Assembly (NCBI GenBank): GCA_965243145.1
Contig: CBDEUB010000002.1
Span: forward strand, 310,001 to 374,000
Length of the DNA stretch: 64,000 nucleotides
DNA from: CBDBLK01 sp965243145
GTDB lineage: Bacteria > Bdellovibrionota > Bacteriovoracia > Bacteriovoracales > Bacteriovoracaceae
Direction of reading: 5' to 3'
The first letter of the stretch is position 1, and every line of letters begins with the position of its first letter. This document shows, piece by piece, positions 16,175-24,039 of the stretch. The notes below the pieces were generated by a model. It made no database searches. It saw only the letters and a list, made by a program, of their open reading frames with translations, and had not been told where the DNA came from. Position numbers and translations under genes: made by a program.

Positions 16175-16597
16175 ATGTTAAAAGTTTGTCCATCAAAATA
16201 TTTGGCCTTCTTTTTGTTTGTTTACCCTATCACCTCACCAGGGTTTCCTGGCCATTGCGTACGGGAGGCCAAATATTTGATAGGTAATAATCAATATATA
16301 CCTATTTCCCAATTGCCATTGTCCGATTTAAAACACGCCCTGAGAGACTATATCTCCCGGGGGAAAATCGAATATTCAAACCATGCTCTTCAACGCATGG
16401 AAAAACGGATGATTTCTAAAGAAGAGGTTGAATATGTCTTGCGCAAGGCCCGTCAAGTGGTCAAAGACCCCTACGAAGTTAATGGATATACCATCTCGGG
16501 GCTAACCGGACACACTTATAATAGGGGCAAGCTGAGAGTGGCATTGGTTTTTAAAGATTACGAAACTCTGACGATTACCACCGTTTGGAGGCCATGA
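16175..16597 (+). CDS. Exported DUF4258-type protein, copy 1
   Basis: A 140-residue protein with a signal-peptide-like start (KYLAFFLFVYPITSPGFPG) and one domain with the DUF4258 pattern: LSDLKHALRDYISRGKI, YSNHALQRMEKRMI and EEVEYVLRKA, then beta strands ending LTITTVWRP. DUF4258 domains resemble small RelE/ParE- and MazF-independent toxin folds found in contact-dependent and toxin-antitoxin contexts, though activity is unproven. It is the first of four tandem paralogues; the next gene starts three bases after the stop. Confidence 0.65.
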   Translation: MLKVCPSKYLAFFLFVYPITSPGFPGHCVREAKYLIGNNQYIPISQLPLSDLKHALRDYISRGKIEYSNHALQRMEKRMISKEEVEYVLRKARQVVKDPYEVNGYTISGLTGHTYNRGKLRVALVFKDYETLTITTVWRP

Positions 16598-16600
16598 AGT

Positions 16601-17047
16601 ATGAACTGGCGACCTCAAATATTACGAATGGGCACAAGGGCAAAAAATTTTCTCGGCCCGAGTTTGCTTTTTGCTTCACTGAGTGTTTTGGCAACACCTA
16701 AAGAGTCTTGCAAGGCCATAGTCGAAATAATCATTGATGAGAAACCTGTGCCAGTTTCCCAATTATCCCTGGAAGAATTTAAGTGGGCCATCAAAAAATA
16801 TTTCGATGGAAAAAAAGTTTACTACACCCAAAATGCTTCTAAACATATGGTGGAGCGCAATATTGCCCACTGGGATATTGAATATGCTTTGCTTAATGCA
16901 ATTCAATTAAAACGAAGTGTTATGCCGTTTGATTATCCCAACTTTTTTCAGGCCATAGGGCCAACCAGAGAGATTTCTCGGTTGAGGGCCTTTATAGAAT
17001 TTCGAGAAGACTATTTGGTTATCATTGGTGCCAAAAAACTTGAATAG
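16601..17047 (+). CDS. Exported DUF4258-type protein, divergent copy 2
   Basis: A 148-residue paralogue of its neighbours, with a signal-like hydrophobic stretch (NFLGPSLLFASLSVLATP) and the same framework (LSLEEFKWAIKKYFDGKKVYY, ASKHMVERNI, WDIEYALLNA). It is the most divergent copy: the HALQRM block has become ASKHMV, and the C-terminal strands differ. It sits between copies 1 and 3 without spacer, so it is part of one transcript. Confidence 0.6.
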   Translation: MNWRPQILRMGTRAKNFLGPSLLFASLSVLATPKESCKAIVEIIIDEKPVPVSQLSLEEFKWAIKKYFDGKKVYYTQNASKHMVERNIAHWDIEYALLNAIQLKRSVMPFDYPNFFQAIGPTREISRLRAFIEFREDYLVIIGAKKLE

Positions 17048-17050
17048 GTG

Positions 17051-17791
17051 ATGCTGAAAATGAAAACAAAAATCCCAACTTTTCTCCTTCTTCTCTTTTG
17101 GCCTATGCTGCTGAGTGCTTCAGGGAATTGCACTGGCCTGGCCAATCAAGTATTGGATAATCCTGTTCTTAAAATTTTGCGGGATCGCATTGAACAGGGA
17201 AAAATCCGTTACACCAGAGGCGCTCGCCAAATCATGGAAGATAGGGGAGTGACTGAAGATAATGTCGAAAATATCTTGCGCCAGAGTCAGACCGTCGCCA
17301 ACAACATTCTCTCTAAAGGGAGAAGGAATGGTTATTATATTGGAGGGTATGATCCTTTGATCTTTGGCATGAGAAAATTAAAAATCATATTTGATTTTGA
17401 CAATCAGGGGTTTTTTACAATTATCTCTATCAAAGTAGATCGCAACCTCTACACCAAATTAGATAATGGCCGCTACAAATCAATTGATCGGTTACCATTG
17501 GCCGATTTTAAACATGCTTTAAGGGATTATATCGATCAGGGAAAAATCCATTACTCGGATCACGCTCTTCAACGCATGAGAAAACATAATATAGATGAAA
17601 GGAATATCGAAAATATTTTACTCAAAAGTGAGGCCATCTCCAACAATACTCGTTTCGACGGGGAAAGGAATGGTTATTCCGTAGAAGGATTTATTTCTCA
17701 GATGTCTGGCGGCATAAAAGAACTCAATGTCATTTTTGATGTGAAAACGAACGGAACCCTCAAAATTATCACTGTGGAAAGGCGACAATGA
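17051..17791 (+). CDS. Exported protein with two DUF4258-type domains
   Basis: A 246-residue protein with a signal peptide (IPTFLLLLFWPMLLSASG) and two copies of the cluster domain, about residues 40-125 (DRIEQGKIRYTRGARQIMED, NVENILRQSQ) and 145-245 (LADFKHALRDYIDQGKIHY, SDHALQRMRKHNI, IENILLKSE, ending LKIITVERRQ). The second domain is close to the domains of copies 1 and 4. Internal duplication plus tandem genes show repeated expansion. A GTG at 17048 and an ATG at 17060 are alternative starts. Confidence 0.65.
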   Translation: MLKMKTKIPTFLLLLFWPMLLSASGNCTGLANQVLDNPVLKILRDRIEQGKIRYTRGARQIMEDRGVTEDNVENILRQSQTVANNILSKGRRNGYYIGGYDPLIFGMRKLKIIFDFDNQGFFTIISIKVDRNLYTKLDNGRYKSIDRLPLADFKHALRDYIDQGKIHYSDHALQRMRKHNIDERNIENILLKSEAISNNTRFDGERNGYSVEGFISQMSGGIKELNVIFDVKTNGTLKIITVERRQ

Positions 17792-18189
17792 CAAAAATTT
17801 CCCTCTTTCTCCTTTTCCTTTGGCCCATGACTGCACTGAGTTCTCCAAGGCATTGCTCCCGCTCGGCCCGCTACTTGCTGGACAACAATCGCCGTGTGAA
17901 AGTTGCCCAATTGGCCTTATCCGACTTAAAACACGCCTTGAGAGATTATATCTACCAGGGAAAAATCCATTACTCAAACCACATCCGTACGCGTATGCAA
18001 GAACGGTTTATTACTGAAGAAGATATTGAATCTGTTTTGCATAAGGCCTATGTCATACGCAAAGGCAAAAAACTTCACGAACACAATCTTTACAACATTT
18101 CGGCCCAACTTCGCCACCACAGGTTGACAGTGACGGTGGCCTTTGAAAGCAATGACTCGTTGCTTGTTGTCACCGCTTGGAGGTCGTAA
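17788..18189 (+). CDS. Exported DUF4258-type protein, copy 4
   Basis: A 133-residue paralogue with a signal peptide (SLFLLFLWPMTALSSP) and the domain LSDLKHALRDYIYQGKIHY, SNHIRTRMQERFI, EDIESVLHKA, ending LLVVTAWRS. The ATG overlaps the previous stop (ATGA). Its last 20 bases overlap the 3' end of the convergent tyrosine recombinase gene. Ends of the domain match copy 1 closely, so copies 1 and 4 are the nearest relatives. Confidence 0.65.
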   Translation: MTKISLFLLFLWPMTALSSPRHCSRSARYLLDNNRRVKVAQLALSDLKHALRDYIYQGKIHYSNHIRTRMQERFITEEDIESVLHKAYVIRKGKKLHEHNLYNISAQLRHHRLTVTVAFESNDSLLVVTAWRS

Positions 18190-19195
18190 AATTTTGAGTA
18201 ATACCTATTTCATCAATATAAGTCTGGGTGACTTTGGCATCGGTGTGGTTGAGGTAATCCCGCACGAAGAGCAAATCTTTGGTCTTTTGATAGAGAGCGG
18301 TGGCGCATCCTTTGCGGAAGGAGTGGGGGCCAAGTTTGGAATCGAGACCCACTTTCTGCAACAGGGCCTTAATTCGCTTGGACAGCCCTCGCGGTGAGAT
18401 GGCCCTGCCGGCATGGCCATAAAAAAGTGGGGCCACGGGGCCTTGTTGGGCGGCCTTTTTGGCCACTGCTCTCCACAGGAGAGTGATCTGCTTGCCATTC
18501 CACAGCTTGAGACGGTGGCGCTTGCCCCCCTTGCGCTCCAATTCCAAAATTCCCTTGGCCATATCAAAATCACCCCGCTTGAGATTGGCCACTTCAGAGA
18601 GCCGCAGTCCTCCATAATAGAGAAGATAGATGAGCAGGCGGTCTTTTGCCCGCCAGGTTTTTTCATCCAATATTTCCCAATCTTGCGGACTTAAAACCAG
18701 AGTGGGTTCCACATCAACTTCCTTGACTTTAATCCGGTGCAAATTGGGGCGAATGGGATTTTGCCGAAACTGGCGTTGAAAATAGGAACTCTCCAGCAAA
18801 ATGGTGAAAAAATTGTGCAAACTGGACATATTGCGCCTGCGGCTATTGGCCCCCAGGGGGCCATTTTTGAGTTGAAAGGCGCGTTTTTGGGCCTCCAAAG
18901 GGCCATTTTTGCGGGCGAATTTGCGCCACAAGGCCATCCACTGTGTCCTCCAAGTGGCCACCCGGCGAATTGGCCGGCCATCGGCCATAAAGTGCTGGTA
19001 TTCGCTGATCATCTGGGCGTCCAAAGATTTCAGGGAAAGTCCGTAGCGCATTTGATACCAACTCAAAAAGCGTTGCAAGTCTTGACGGTAGCCAGTGATC
19101 GTGTGCCCGGATTTGTTCTGGGATTTCAAAATTTGCAGGTAAAAATCCAGCGCCTGGCGGTATTCACGGTTGAGATGAGAACTTTTTTCTTGCAT
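18170..19195 (-). CDS. Tyrosine recombinase (XerC/D-like integrase)
   Basis: A 341-residue site-specific recombinase. An N-terminal SAM-like core-binding domain (about 10-130) precedes a catalytic domain with GGLRLSE (Arg198), a Lys near 225, HSFR (His291, Arg294), LNHTDAK (His317) and the nucleophile Tyr326 in QTYID. All catalytic residues are present. It is slightly longer than XerC/XerD because of an insertion around residues 95-120. It lies between the DUF4258 cluster and the structured repeat array at 19298, so a role in moving or resolving one of them is possible but not shown. Confidence 0.9.
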   Translation of the reverse strand: MQEKSSHLNREYRQALDFYLQILKSQNKSGHTITGYRQDLQRFLSWYQMRYGLSLKSLDAQMISEYQHFMADGRPIRRVATWRTQWMALWRKFARKNGPLEAQKRAFQLKNGPLGANSRRRNMSSLHNFFTILLESSYFQRQFRQNPIRPNLHRIKVKEVDVEPTLVLSPQDWEILDEKTWRAKDRLLIYLLYYGGLRLSEVANLKRGDFDMAKGILELERKGGKRHRLKLWNGKQITLLWRAVAKKAAQQGPVAPLFYGHAGRAISPRGLSKRIKALLQKVGLDSKLGPHSFRKGCATALYQKTKDLLFVRDYLNHTDAKVTQTYIDEIGITQNFTTSKR

Positions 19196-19359
19196 TGTTC
19201 AGCGTCAAGGTTTGTCCGGTTGGCCTTTTGCATGGCCGAATACACATTACAATTTTGATCCTTTCCCTTGCCAAAAGTAAATTTGCTTCAAGCTGGGCCA
19301 ATCCAAATAAAAAACACTTACCAAATAAAGAGATTTTTGGGATTGCCGATAATGTAGGT

Positions 19360-19463
19360 GGGATGGGAGAGGGGGAAGCAGTGAACCTGGCGGTGTTGAT
19401 CCCCTTTCCCATGGCCACCTAGTGGCCGGGCGCTTGCCTTTTTAAGGCAGCGTCTCCCATCCC
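19360..19463 (+). ncRNA. Candidate structured RNA, unit 1
   Basis: GGGATGGGAGA (19360-19370) pairs perfectly with TCTCCCATCCC (19453-19463). Inside are hairpin A (AGAGGGG with CCCCTTT), hairpin B (GGCCAC CTA GTGGCC) and hairpin C (CGCT-GCCTT with AAGGC-AGCG). GATAAT lies six bases before the first G, a possible -10 box that would start transcription at the closing stem, although no good -35 is seen. Strand is assigned from that box only. Confidence 0.5.
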
Positions 19464-19562
19464 TTTTATAATAGCACAAGAAATTAAGATTTGACTTGAA
19501 TCAATCCAAACAAAAAACACTTAGCAAATAAAGGGATTTTCGAGGTTGCCGATAATGTAAGT

Positions 19563-19670
19563 GGGATGGGAGAAGAGGAGCGGGCCACCTGCTAAACCCG
19601 CATTTGACTCCTCTCCTATGGTCACCTTGTGGCCGGGCGCTTGCCTTTTTAAGGCAGCGTCTCCCATCCC
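19563..19670 (+). ncRNA. Candidate structured RNA, unit 2
   Basis: Same closing stem (19563-19573 with 19660-19670). Hairpin A is AGAGGA plus GCGGG pairing with CCCGC plus TCCTCT; hairpin B is GGTCAC CTTG TGGCC, with a G-U pair replacing a G-C pair of unit 1; hairpin C is identical to unit 1. The GATAAT box is conserved six bases upstream. Confidence 0.5.
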
Positions 19671-19769
19671 TTTGATCATAGCATAAGAAATTAAGATTTG
19701 ACTTGAATCAATCCAAACAAAAAACACTTAGCAAATAAAGGGATTTTCAGGGTTGCCGATAATGTAGAT

Positions 19770-19878
19770 GGGATGGGAGAAGAGGAGCGGGTAGTCCTGC
19801 TTCCCCGCTACGATCCCTCTCCCATGGTCGTTCACTCGGCCGGGCCGTTGCTCTATTTAGGGCACGGTCTCCCATCCC
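19770..19878 (+). ncRNA. Candidate structured RNA, unit 3
   Basis: Same closing stem (19770-19780 with 19868-19878). Hairpin A is AGAGG and AGCGGG pairing with CCCGCT and CCTCT. Hairpin B is GGTCG TTCACT CGGCC, and hairpin C is CCGT-GCTCT with AGGGC-ACGG, where both sides have changed together relative to units 1 and 2. These paired changes argue for a conserved structure rather than simple repeats. Confidence 0.5.
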
Positions 19879-20018
19879 TTTGATCATAGCATAAGAAATT
19901 TGGGCCAGACTTGTGCCATCCTAAGGCAATTAGAAAGGTCTTTTTATCAATTATATATTAAAGATTTTTTAAAAGTTCCCGATAGTTTAAATATGAAATG
20001 GATTATCCTTTTTAACCA

Positions 20019-20381
20019 ATGACAAATAAAAAGCTCTGCGTTTACACCCACAGAATAGGTGGCCCATCCGGTAAAATTGTCTATGTGGGAATCGGACATC
20101 CTAAATTCCGCCCCTACGATTTCGAGTCTCGCAATTACAAATGGAAGCAAATATTTGAAGACCGAAACCCCTGGGTAGATATACTTGGCGTTTTTAAACC
20201 CGAGGATGCCGCTGAAATGGAAAAAGAGCTAATAGCTCTTCACAACCCAGCGGCCAATCTCACGGCCGGAGGTGAGTTTGGTGGTGAATATGATGATTTT
20301 CTTGAAGAAAGTTCTCTTTGGGGCCAATGCTTTTGGTTTTTAGTAATTTTGGCCATTTTATTGACTCTATTTTGGCCCTAA
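20019..20381 (+). CDS. GIY-YIG-like protein with C-terminal membrane helix
   Basis: A 120-residue protein. Residues 6-80 resemble a compact GIY-YIG nuclease fold: VYTHRIGG, IVYVGIG, a basic RPYDFESRN segment, and AAEMEKELIALHNPAANLTAGGE, where the Glu and the NLT-GGE end match the family. The first motif lacks a clean GIY, so activity is uncertain. A hydrophobic helix (GQCFWFLVILAILLTLFWP) ends the protein, unusual for this family and suggesting membrane attachment. No ribosome binding site is obvious. It follows the structured repeat array. Confidence 0.5.
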   Translation: MTNKKLCVYTHRIGGPSGKIVYVGIGHPKFRPYDFESRNYKWKQIFEDRNPWVDILGVFKPEDAAEMEKELIALHNPAANLTAGGEFGGEYDDFLEESSLWGQCFWFLVILAILLTLFWP

Positions 20382-20428
20382 AACCCAAGGCCTAGTGTTT
20401 AATTCAAGGCCCTTATAAAAGGCCATTT

Positions 20429-20454
20429 TAGGCCTCTAAGGGCCTATTTTATTT
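20429..20454 (+). terminator. Probable terminator made of GGCC repeats
   Basis: TAGGCC (20429-20434) pairs with GGCCTA (20441-20446) around a six-base loop, followed by TTTTATTT. It lies in a spacer with seven GGCC sites within 120 bases (20341-20460). Confidence 0.5.
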
Positions 20455-20548
20455 CTGCTCTTGCTTTTGTTGTTAATTTTAGTTCCAATAATATAAATTA
20501 TAGGTAATTTTTAGATTATAAACTATTGAAAATAAATAACTCAAGAGA

Positions 20549-22042
20549 ATGATTCTTAGCAAAACGCCAAAATCTCTGCAAAAGTGCTATTTAATGGGAA
20601 TGTCAAACCCCGTACGGCCTATTTCACCGCCGTTGGAGCTGTTTTTGTGGGCCAGTTTGGCCTTTTTGGCAATTTGGCCCCTCGGAACCAATCTCAAGGC
20701 CATTTATTACAACTGCTATAATGCCATTGATTTTTCCATCTACCAGCAGGCCATCTATGACATTTGGACGCTTCAAGTCCCCAATCCCTTTGTTTCGATT
20801 AGAAATGTCAAGATTTTCAATGACCACTTCGACCCCGTGATTTACCTGGCGGTTTTCTTTACCGCCATTTTTGGCCAGGGTTTCCAGCAACTTTTGGTTT
20901 TTGAGTGGGCCTTTTTCGCCACCCTTTTGCTGAGTATTGCCTTCCTTTTTAGAGATAACCTCAAAGAGGCCATTCCCTACCTCTTTTGCACCATTTTAAC
21001 CAAATTATTCCTGGTCTCCTTTCTCTATCCCATCCACCCCAGCACCTGGGCGTGTTTGCCACTCTTTTGGCTGACTTATTTTATCGTCAAAGACAAAAAA
21101 CTGGCGGTGGCCTTGGCCATACCCGTCTTATGTCTGTTCAAAGAGTCCTATGCCTTTGCCCTTTTCCCCTTGAGTTTTTATTATGTTTGGAAAAGAGAAC
21201 TTAAGGTGGCCGCCAGTATTGCCGTTATCACACTGCCCTTTATCGCCTTTGAACTGCATTTTAGAGAGGTGTTTTTAGGCCCCACCGTCAATTACGGCGG
21301 CAGAATTTTTGGCCCTTTAAGGCAAAATCCCGTCTCTTTTTTAAAGGATATGGCCCTGGGGTTTAACCCCCTTCCGTTTCTAAAAATGTTTTACCCCTTT
21401 ATCGCCTGTCTGGCCTTCTCCCTCAAAGGCCTTAAAGAAAGGAGTCTGGGCCGTTTATTTGCCGTCTTCTCGGTTTTTGCTCCACTGCTCTTGCTGCAAA
21501 TCTGGCGCAACGATACCCATCACCACTACGGTGCCCAATTTGGTGGAATACTGATGGGCCTGTTGGTATCCCTCAAAATGTTGCATCACCTGTCCAGAAA
21601 AAAACTGCTTTTCGTCATGGCCCTATTTTTCCTCTCCAGTATGGGAACTTACACGAAAATGTTTAAGGGCCTCTTTCTGGATTCCTTTGGCCAAAACAAA
21701 TGTTCGATCAACGCGAACAAAGTGGTGCAAAACCGGAGAGTCAAAGAAAAAATGGCCTTTATTCCAAGGAGTGAGGCCATCCTCGCCACTGGGGGCATCG
21801 TACCCTTTGTCATGCTCGGGGGAAAAACCATAGATCACTATCGGGGTTATTCCATGCGCAGGCCAACTTATGACTATCTCATTTTAGAGCGCAATCATTC
21901 GGGAGACACCTACCCCGCTAATCTCCGAGAGGTTGAGGGCGTACTGCACCGTTGCCGCCCTCTGGTGGATGAGGTTTATATAGACAATGATGAACTCTTT
22001 TTTGCCAAAGGGAATTTTGAAAACTGCGTTTACCCGCGCTAG
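20549..22042 (+). CDS. DUF2079 polytopic membrane protein
   Basis: A 497-residue inner-membrane protein with about ten hydrophobic segments and the DUF2079 signature near its start (FSIYQQAIYDIW, IFNDHFDPVIYLAVFF). The family resembles membrane glycosyltransferases of the GT-C type, but the reaction is not known. The last ~130 residues form a soluble domain (RRVKEKMAFIPRSEAILATGG, DHYRGYSMRRPTYDYL, ELFFAKGNFENC). The start could also be the ATG at 20594. A fragment of a second copy of its C-terminal domain lies at 24040-24393. Confidence 0.75.
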   Translation: MILSKTPKSLQKCYLMGMSNPVRPISPPLELFLWASLAFLAIWPLGTNLKAIYYNCYNAIDFSIYQQAIYDIWTLQVPNPFVSIRNVKIFNDHFDPVIYLAVFFTAIFGQGFQQLLVFEWAFFATLLLSIAFLFRDNLKEAIPYLFCTILTKLFLVSFLYPIHPSTWACLPLFWLTYFIVKDKKLAVALAIPVLCLFKESYAFALFPLSFYYVWKRELKVAASIAVITLPFIAFELHFREVFLGPTVNYGGRIFGPLRQNPVSFLKDMALGFNPLPFLKMFYPFIACLAFSLKGLKERSLGRLFAVFSVFAPLLLLQIWRNDTHHHYGAQFGGILMGLLVSLKMLHHLSRKKLLFVMALFFLSSMGTYTKMFKGLFLDSFGQNKCSINANKVVQNRRVKEKMAFIPRSEAILATGGIVPFVMLGGKTIDHYRGYSMRRPTYDYLILERNHSGDTYPANLREVEGVLHRCRPLVDEVYIDNDELFFAKGNFENCVYPR

Positions 22043-22139
22043 CTTGTGGGCGGGACTCATTTTTTTGTCTCTGTGGCCACTGGAGATGGGCCGACAACCA
22101 CAGCAAATCTCTAACTCCCCCTCATTATCGACTTTTTAG
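22017..22139 (+). CDS. Possible small exported peptide (low support)
   Basis: A 40-codon frame that starts with TTG inside the 3' end of the DUF2079 gene after AAGGGAA and encodes a signal-peptide-like sequence (KTAFTRASLWAGLIFLSLWP) and a short polar tail. It could be a real small gene or the remnant of a truncated exported protein. Evidence is only the leader character and the ribosome binding site. Confidence 0.2.
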   Translation: MKTAFTRASLWAGLIFLSLWPLEMGRQPQQISNSPSLSTF

Positions 22140-22217
22140 CTTTCAATAGGCCCATTTGAGGAAAATAACGCTTATCGCCTTCCATTTTTAACTTTATAAT
22201 TGGTATCTTTAATTATT

Positions 22218-24026
22218 ATGAAAACGAACGGCAAACAAGTAAAATTTTTTTTACTCATTTTTGTAAGCATTTTTTTCACCCACGCCATATTGCTATGCAG
22301 CATCTCTGGCGAATTGAGCAACGCTATTCTGTTTGTTGATGGTGCATGGAGGTCGTTAAAGACATTTCTCTATGTTTTGATTTTTAGTTTCTTCCCGGCA
22401 GGCGGGTATTTTGCCTTGATTTCATGCTTTTTGAAAAGGCCACACTACATCAAGCATTCGCTTTCGGCCATCTACCTGTCAGTATATTTTTCTTGGGTTT
22501 TGTTCGTTCTCATCTATCACAATTATGCAGGATTCATTCCCAAACTAGAAGTTCTCGCTAACCCTCAAGAAGTTACCAGTGTTGTCTATCAAATTTTGCA
22601 TCAATTTGTTGACATCAAAGAATGGTGCATTTTCGCCATGATGCTAGCATCCTTGTATGTATCCATTCCTCTCATTCAAGAATGGAGAGAGCACCTCGCT
22701 TTAAGCAGGCGAAAGAAAATTTTTATCTCATTGCTTTTTATCTTAAGTTTAAAGGGGCCGGTTCAATATACTGTCAAGAAGCATTGGCCATGGAACTTTG
22801 ACCAATATGAATTTTCCATGACCATCCACAAGATGCTGATAGATAGAAATGTTCAAGCCTTTCGCCAGGGTTTTCTGGTATATTACCTGTGGTATTACTT
22901 TTATGAGAAGAAATTTCTGGCCGATGTGTCTCAGGTTAAATATCCAGGCCCCATCAACAAAAACACTCTCTCCTTAAACAAGATACCTAAAAAAAAGTAC
23001 AATATCATAACCATTCAGGTGGAATCGTTGGCAAAACAGGTAATTGGGTTAAGAGACAATGCTGGCCAGGAAATAACTCCCTTTCTCAATAAACTCAAGG
23101 AACAATCCCTATATTTTCCCAATTTCTATGCTCAGCATGGAGGTGGGCATTCCAGCGATGCAGAATTGGCTCTTTTTCTCAGTCTCTTGCCCATGGAGAC
23201 TCATCCAGGGATGAGCACTGCTAAAACTGATTATATTAGAGAAGGTAATCTAGTTTCTATCTTGAAAGACAATGGTTATGAAACTGCCGCTTTTCATGGA
23301 AACGAGGGAGACTTTTTTAACCGAAAAAAGAACTACGCCAAGATTGGGATAAATTGGTTCTACGATTCGGAACACTATCACGACAAGGCGGTGGGGTTTT
23401 ACACATCGCGAGATGTCGATTTTTTTCTGCAATCCGTTCCCAAAATAAAATCATTGAAAAGGCCCTTTTTCGCACATTTAATCACTATGCAATCCCACAG
23501 CCCGTTTAAAAATTACGACAAAAAAACGCTAGAAAAAATGGAGTTCTCCGGCCTTAACACTTTGACGAGAAATTACTTGGTTTCCATGCGCGAGGTCTCG
23601 GATGCTATCGAAAAGCTTTTTGAATCTATGAAGGCGGAGGGAATTTTAGAAGATACGATCGTTTTATTGTATAGCGATCATGTCCCAGGCAAAGGCGTTG
23701 TCTTTGACAAAAAGTGTCCGGCGAAATGCATCCCATTGTTTATCTACGCTCCACAAATTATTGAAAGCAAGCAAATGGCCATACTGGGAACCCATCTGGA
23801 TATTGCTCCCACCATTCTGGATATGTTGGGAATAGTCCCTGTGCCGACCCCTAAATGGTTGGGGAGCAGTCTATTTAACCATTTTCACCTAGGAAAATTT
23901 GCCTTGTTGCCGCAAAAAGTAGGACTGATTTGGGAAAAAAATGGAATCGTCAAAAGAATGCAGAGAATTGAGGGAGAGTTGTTGAAATTCTACCACTATA
24001 GCTATAATATTTTATATAGTAATTAA
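22218..24026 (+). CDS. LtaS/MdoB-like membrane phosphoglycerol transferase (alkaline-phosphatase superfamily)
   Basis: A 602-residue protein with about five N-terminal membrane segments (residues 5-200) and an extracytoplasmic sulfatase-fold domain. It includes NIITIQVESLAKQVIGL at the usual nucleophile strand, FYAQHGGGHSSDAE, LKDNGYETAAFHGNEGDFFNR, FFAHLITMQSHSPF and LLYSDHVPGKG (metal DH). Known members transfer phosphoglycerol from phosphatidylglycerol to polymers or glucans. ATG at 22218 is preferred over the TTG at 22200. Base composition is more AT-rich than its neighbours and it is wedged between a DUF2079 gene and a DUF2079 fragment, so it may be an insertion. Confidence 0.8.
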   Translation: MKTNGKQVKFFLLIFVSIFFTHAILLCSISGELSNAILFVDGAWRSLKTFLYVLIFSFFPAGGYFALISCFLKRPHYIKHSLSAIYLSVYFSWVLFVLIYHNYAGFIPKLEVLANPQEVTSVVYQILHQFVDIKEWCIFAMMLASLYVSIPLIQEWREHLALSRRKKIFISLLFILSLKGPVQYTVKKHWPWNFDQYEFSMTIHKMLIDRNVQAFRQGFLVYYLWYYFYEKKFLADVSQVKYPGPINKNTLSLNKIPKKKYNIITIQVESLAKQVIGLRDNAGQEITPFLNKLKEQSLYFPNFYAQHGGGHSSDAELALFLSLLPMETHPGMSTAKTDYIREGNLVSILKDNGYETAAFHGNEGDFFNRKKNYAKIGINWFYDSEHYHDKAVGFYTSRDVDFFLQSVPKIKSLKRPFFAHLITMQSHSPFKNYDKKTLEKMEFSGLNTLTRNYLVSMREVSDAIEKLFESMKAEGILEDTIVLLYSDHVPGKGVVFDKKCPAKCIPLFIYAPQIIESKQMAILGTHLDIAPTILDMLGIVPVPTPKWLGSSLFNHFHLGKFALLPQKVGLIWEKNGIVKRMQRIEGELLKFYHYSYNILYSN

Positions 24027-24039
24027 TGTAACTACCCTA

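Larger units (their letters stand above)
19298..19900. repeat. Tandem array of three ~205-bp units
   Basis: Three units with periods of 203 and 207 bases (reference GGGATGGGAGA at 19360, 19563 and 19770). Each has a conserved AT-rich leader (AATCCAAA, AAAAAACACTTA, CAAATAAAG, TTGCCGATAATGTA), a foldable ~105-base core and a conserved tail (GATCATAGCATAAGAAATT). The core differs in sequence between units while its helices are kept. No protein is encoded. It fills most of the gap between the recombinase (ends 19195) and the gene at 20019; the rest of the gap (19880-20018) shows nothing recognisable. Confidence 0.85.

Noticed and set aside
19298..19900. CRISPR array
   Set aside because: Units are ~205 bases with long conserved and short variable parts, not 25-40-base repeats with unique spacers, and no cas genes are present.
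19298..19900. Integron attC cassette array
   Set aside because: The units contain no gene cassettes and lack the usual GTTRRRY core; the nearby recombinase is Xer-like rather than an integron integrase.
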